Positions 61,024-64,000 of a DNA stretch of 64,000 bases are shown here, one piece after another. The translations under genes were made by a program, and so were the position numbers. The first letter of the stretch is position 1. Every line of letters starts with the position of its first letter. The stretch is from Cyanobacteria bacterium OH_SFB_17 (GTDB lineage Bacteria > Cyanobacteriota > Vampirovibrionia > Gastranaerophilales > Gastranaerophilaceae), in assembly GCA_023395735.1 (NCBI GenBank), contig JAEWYI010000026.1:10624-74623 (forward strand), given 5' to 3'. The notes beneath the pieces were generated by a model. The model saw nothing but the letters and a program-made list of their open reading frames with translations. It did not search any database and was not told the DNA's origin.

Positions 61024-61644
61024 TTAAAACTTGTTGATTCGATTAAGCGGCCAGAACAAAACTACTGCGCGTCCTATAAATCTATCTTTTGGTAAAAAGC
61101 CCCAGAAACGACTGTCTTGGGAGTTTCCTCTGTTGTCGCCAAGCATAAAATAATTGTCTTTTGGCACTGTGAAAGGGCCACAATACATTTTTTCATTGCA
61201 AGGAATATAATCGTAATCGTCAAGTATGTAGTCTTCTTCAAGTTGTTTGCCGTTTACATAAACTGCGTATCTGCCGTCAGCATCTGATTTTATAAGTATT
61301 TTATCGCCAGGCATGCCGACAACTCTTTTTATGTAAGCAATATCTTTACAGAAAAATCCTGTTAGCCTTTCGAAGACTGATGTAAAGTCGTATTTTAAAG
61401 TTACTGATGGTGGGTAAAAGACCATTATGTCTCCGCGTTTTGGCGTTGCATAAAATCTGGAAACTCTTTCAACAAAAACTCTGTCGCCTTCCATAAGGGT
61501 TGGGTGCATTGAACCTGAAGGAATCCAGCGGATTTCTCCTATAAAAAATCTTATTATGATAACCATCACAACTACAAAAACGATAGTTTCAACAGTTTCT
61601 TTCAGTCCTGCTTTAAATTTAAGCTTGAATTCTTCTTTTGTCAT
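61024..61644 (-). CDS. lepB: signal peptidase I
   Basis: LepB cleaves signal peptides of exported proteins. The protein has one N-terminal membrane anchor (residues 20-35), the catalytic Ser45 in P-S-G-S-M-H-P-T, the general base Lys106 in Y-I-K-R-V-V-G-M-P-G-D, and the G-D-N-R-G-N-S-Q-D-S-R box. With the ATG at 61644 it has 206 residues; a TTG nine bases upstream (61653) overlaps the stop of the preceding gene. It forms an operon with the prenyl synthase gene upstream on the same strand. Confidence 0.93.
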   Translation of the reverse strand: MTKEEFKLKFKAGLKETVETIVFVVVMVIIIRFFIGEIRWIPSGSMHPTLMEGDRVFVERVSRFYATPKRGDIMVFYPPSVTLKYDFTSVFERLTGFFCKDIAYIKRVVGMPGDKILIKSDADGRYAVYVNGKQLEEDYILDDYDYIPCNEKMYCGPFTVPKDNYFMLGDNRGNSQDSRFWGFLPKDRFIGRAVVLFWPLNRINKF

Positions 61645-61649
61645 TATCC

Positions 61650-62558
61650 TCAAATTTCTACTTTAAGTGTTTTAATTAAATCTTCTATGCCTTGTTTGAA
61701 CTTGTTATTCTCAAGCTCAGATATTGCATCAAGCGCTCTTGTAAAATAATTGTCCATCAAAGTCACTGTTTTTTCAAGACTTTTTGTTTTTTTTATTGCT
61801 TCATATAGATTATCTTCGTTTAAAATATTTTGATTTTCTTGGATTGCAAAGATTATTGGTGCTGTGTATACGCCAGAATCTTTGTCGTTACCTGAGTTTA
61901 TAATATTAAGCAAATCATCTCTGATTTGAAAGGCAATGCCAAAATTTTCGCCAAATGTTTCTGCAATTTTTAATAAATTTTCGTCTAAAGCTTCTTCCTT
62001 TGCTAATATTCCGCAGGTTATTCCGACTTTGAACAATAGTGCCGTTTTTTCTTTTGATTTTTCAATATAATCCTCGAGTGTCGGGATTGAAAATTTTGAA
62101 AAATATTGGTTTATTTCTCCTGTGCAGGTTTGCTTTAGTGCGTTTACAAATTCTTTAAGAATATTTAGAGAATTTGTTGAAAGTATTTTTTCCATCGCGA
62201 CAGAAAGCAGGTAATCACCAGCGATTACCGCAAGATTCTCGTCGAATTTTGCGTTTAGAGTTTCTTGATTTCTTCTTGTTTTGGATTCGTCTATTATGTC
62301 GTCGTGGATTAGGGTTGCGTTGTGAATAAGCTCCACAGATAGCAAAATATTTTTTTGTTTTTGATTAAGATTTGCAAAACAGCATCTTAGAAAAAGAAAA
62401 CCAAGAAGCGGGCGGAGCCTTTTTGCAGGTGCCATGAGAATTTTTTTTAATTCAGCGCTAAGAGGGTTATCGCTATTTAAAAAGTTTTCTATAGACGATT
62501 CAAGCTCTTCTAAATCACTCTTAACGATTGTTTTGATGCTATCAAGATTGTTTTTCAT
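61650..62558 (-). CDS. polyprenyl (isoprenyl diphosphate) synthase
   Basis: The 302-residue all-helical enzyme extends isoprenyl diphosphates for quinones or undecaprenyl-type carriers. The first Asp-rich motif D86-D87-I-I-D90 is complete, but the second reads D214-D215-L-L-N218, with Asn in place of the last Asp. The length fits a short-chain trans-prenyltransferase. Specificity is not predictable. An AGAGGAG site precedes the start. The stop is next to lepB and the two are probably co-transcribed. Confidence 0.88.
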   Translation of the reverse strand: MKNNLDSIKTIVKSDLEELESSIENFLNSDNPLSAELKKILMAPAKRLRPLLGFLFLRCCFANLNQKQKNILLSVELIHNATLIHDDIIDESKTRRNQETLNAKFDENLAVIAGDYLLSVAMEKILSTNSLNILKEFVNALKQTCTGEINQYFSKFSIPTLEDYIEKSKEKTALLFKVGITCGILAKEEALDENLLKIAETFGENFGIAFQIRDDLLNIINSGNDKDSGVYTAPIIFAIQENQNILNEDNLYEAIKKTKSLEKTVTLMDNYFTRALDAISELENNKFKQGIEDLIKTLKVEI

Positions 62559-62668
62559 AAAAACTCCTCTTGATTATTTTAGCACAAAAAAATATCCAAA
62601 ATGTTTGGTATATGCTCTTCTTGAATTGTTATAATTATAATTTATCTTAAAATTGATATTTATATTTA

Positions 62669-62986
62669 TTAATATTGAAAAAATCTGTCAAAATCCACAT
62701 CATCAAAACTGCAAAGCAGTTGAAAGACTTCGTCATCTTCGTCCATTCTGTGAAAATTATATTCGTCAAAAAGCCAAAATTTCGGGTTCATGCCACGAAC
62801 TCTGACAATTTGTTTTTCTTTAAGAATTACCAGCTTTTTTTTAACAATCTCAACTGGAATTTCAACTAATTTTGCAAGCTCAACCGCAGTAATACCTTCT
62901 GTTGAAGAGTATTTCTCGGGAGTTAAAAACATTAGCTCCAATCCGACCTTTTTTAAATTTTTATCTTCAGCTTCTATATCGTACAT
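62669..62986 (-). CDS. winged-helix-like DNA-binding protein, unknown function
   Basis: The 105-residue protein has a helix-turn-helix candidate at residues 33-61 (T-A-V-E-L-A-K-L-V-E-I-P-V-E-I-V-K-K-K-L-V separated into two helices) followed by a wing (I-V-R-V-R-G-M-N-P-K-F-W-L-F) and an acidic C-terminus (D-E-D-D-E-V-F). Family not recognised. No ribosome binding site is clear. It lies between two minus-strand genes and seems to be a single unit. Confidence 0.55.
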   Translation of the reverse strand: MYDIEAEDKNLKKVGLELMFLTPEKYSSTEGITAVELAKLVEIPVEIVKKKLVILKEKQIVRVRGMNPKFWLFDEYNFHRMDEDDEVFQLLCSFDDVDFDRFFQY

Positions 62987-63045
62987 GTTTTATATGATAA
63001 CCAGAAAAAAGTCTTTTGTTATCGTATTAATGTATTATTTACTAA

Positions 63046-63747
63046 CTACCAAGGATAATCGTCTTTGATTTGCCATCCGTCTCTAATGATTTTTGCTGCG
63101 CAATAACTTCCGGTACCATCTTTTGAACAGCTATTTTTTATTGTTGCATCAGGCTGTTCGTAGCCGTATGGAACGATTCCCATATTTGGATCTAAGATAA
63201 AAATAAAAACATCTTTTCCCGTGATATTAGGTTTTTGGGCCCCATTTATATCTGTATAAATTACTCGATAATCCGTACCTGAGCCACTGAACGCTATGAC
63301 AATCAACAAAGTTCCGTCTGATAGAATTGTTGTCGTTCTTAAAGTTGGAAGAACAATATATAGTGTATTGGTTGAGCCATTCAAAAAGGTAAAGTTTTGT
63401 GAGTTATAACCGCAATCTTGATAGCTTGTGCAATATTTTGAGATTCTTAAATATGGCGCCCAATAAGTATCAAAGGATTTTCTTATTGATACAGTATCGT
63501 TTGCAACTCCCCAATCCCACATTGCAATTGGTCCGTTTTCACTTTCGGATGTTTTTACCGCTTGAGCAATCGAAGTATATGTTTTTTTTAGTGCAGTGAC
63601 AGTTTGTTGTTTTTGAAAATTAGACACAAGAATTGGAATCGTAACTTCTGCAATAATTCCAATTATGCCGATTACAATTACAACTTCGGCAAGCGTAAAC
63701 GCGATACTTTTTTTGAATATTGTTGAGTTAAGATTTAAAAAGCTCAT
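63046..63747 (-). CDS. prepilin-type protein with A|FTLAE processing site
   Basis: The 233-residue protein has an N-terminal class III signal in which the residue before the Phe is Ala instead of Gly: K-K-S-I-A | F-T-L-A-E-V-V-I-V-I-G-I-I-G. Glu at +5 is present. The globular part contains several Cys and a C-terminal W-Q-I-K-D-D-Y-P-W. Similar A-F-T-L-A-E prepilins are very frequent in gut Gastranaerophilales-type genomes, from memory. It is probably assembled by a pilus or type II secretion-like machine not in this window. Confidence 0.75.
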   Translation of the reverse strand: MSFLNLNSTIFKKSIAFTLAEVVIVIGIIGIIAEVTIPILVSNFQKQQTVTALKKTYTSIAQAVKTSESENGPIAMWDWGVANDTVSIRKSFDTYWAPYLRISKYCTSYQDCGYNSQNFTFLNGSTNTLYIVLPTLRTTTILSDGTLLIVIAFSGSGTDYRVIYTDINGAQKPNITGKDVFIFILDPNMGIVPYGYEQPDATIKNSCSKDGTGSYCAAKIIRDGWQIKDDYPW

Positions 63748-63926
63748 TTTTCATCCCTATAGCATAATAATAAAATAATAGCATAATAATAAAATTATAA
63801 GTATTGACTGGCTAAATTTTATATTAATGTGATTGGAAGTGACTAAAACATCAGAAATTTTTTGGAAAATTCTGCTTGATTTTTAAATTTGTCCATGTTA
63901 CTCTAGAACTTGACCGAAATATTTAT

Positions 63927-64000
63927 GGGCCATTAGCTCAGGTGGCTAGAGCGCACCCCTGATAAGGGTGAGGTCCCTGGTTCGAGTCCAGGATGGCCCA
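63927..64000 (+). tRNA. tRNA-Ile (anticodon GAU)
   Basis: The last 74 bases form a full cloverleaf: acceptor GGGCCAT / ATGGCCC with discriminator A, D-arm with AGCTCAGGTGGC, anticodon arm CACCC-CTGATAA-GGGTG with anticodon GAT, and T-arm CTGG-TTCGAGT-CCAG. The sequence stops at the discriminator base, so any encoded CCA lies outside the window. In many bacteria tRNA-Ile(GAU) is in the rRNA spacer, so an rRNA operon may follow. Confidence 0.97.

Noticed and set aside
63927..64000. tRNA-Ile as phage attachment site
   Set aside because: No phage gene is near it in the window and no 3' tRNA fragment was noticed near 13-14 kb or 26 kb.
1..64000. CRISPR arrays, insertion sequences and rRNA genes
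   Set aside because: No regularly spaced repeats, transposase genes with terminal repeats or rRNA segments were seen on either strand; a computed repeat search was not possible.

Overview
The window is AT-rich chromosomal DNA from an uncultured-type bacterium. It most resembles the non-photosynthetic sister lineage of Cyanobacteria (Vampirovibrionia/Melainabacteria, probably Gastranaerophilales of animal guts). Reasons for this placement: an exported protein with three S-layer homology (SLH) domains, prepilins of the A|FTLAE type, an SLH and TPR-rich envelope, no photosynthesis genes, and several small lineage-restricted membrane proteins. The placement is inference from protein style; no search was run.

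Layout. 1-8.9 kb: fatty acid genes (3' end of fabG, acpP, fabF), rpmI-rplT, a MarC-type membrane protein, a secreted serine-hydrolase-like protein, a virion-like protein, mnmE and a MATE transporter. 9-13.2 kb: two lineage-restricted membrane proteins and the large Cys-rich SLH protein. 13.4-26 kb: a compact phage-derived cluster, nearly all on the + strand: a lone LuxR-type HTH protein, amidase, tail-needle/plug-like protein, coat, holin-like protein, scaffold-like protein, head-tail adaptor, small terminase, GNAT, portal, large terminase, an ejection-like protein and a spanin-like protein. It has podovirus (P22-like) virion logic but no integrase, repressor, replication or tailspike genes. 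26-40 kb: speE-HIT, proS, cheW-mcp, a double GNAT, ribD, dnaE and panD, with lineage-restricted proteins between them. 40-52 kb: a two-domain axial-like protein, gltD-type oxidoreductase, HU, a glycosyltransferase pair with apt, gatA, a tandem pair of paralogous membrane proteins and a DegT aminotransferase. 52-64 kb: prepilins, TPR proteins, a Xer recombinase, a PfkB kinase, dnaG-rpoD, a prenyl synthase-lepB operon and tRNA-Ile(GAU) at the right edge.

How the genes work together. Most are single housekeeping genes or two-gene operons separated by long, nearly perfect terminator hairpins, many of them bidirectional between convergent genes. Recognisable functional pairs are fabG-acpP-fabF, rpmI-rplT, cheW-mcp, the GT28/GT2 pair, dnaG-rpoD and prenyl synthase-lepB. 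The non-housekeeping content is mostly envelope-facing: SLH protein, prepilins, TPR proteins, secreted hydrolase, two exported proteins that may share a beta-rich domain, and membrane proteins carrying a short N-terminal F-K/R-[GAS] signature.

The most interesting elements are (1) the stripped-down podovirus-like cluster, which could be a gene transfer agent or other domesticated particle rather than a dying prophage, and (2) the recurring N-terminal signature on unrelated small proteins, which looks like a sorting or secretion signal.
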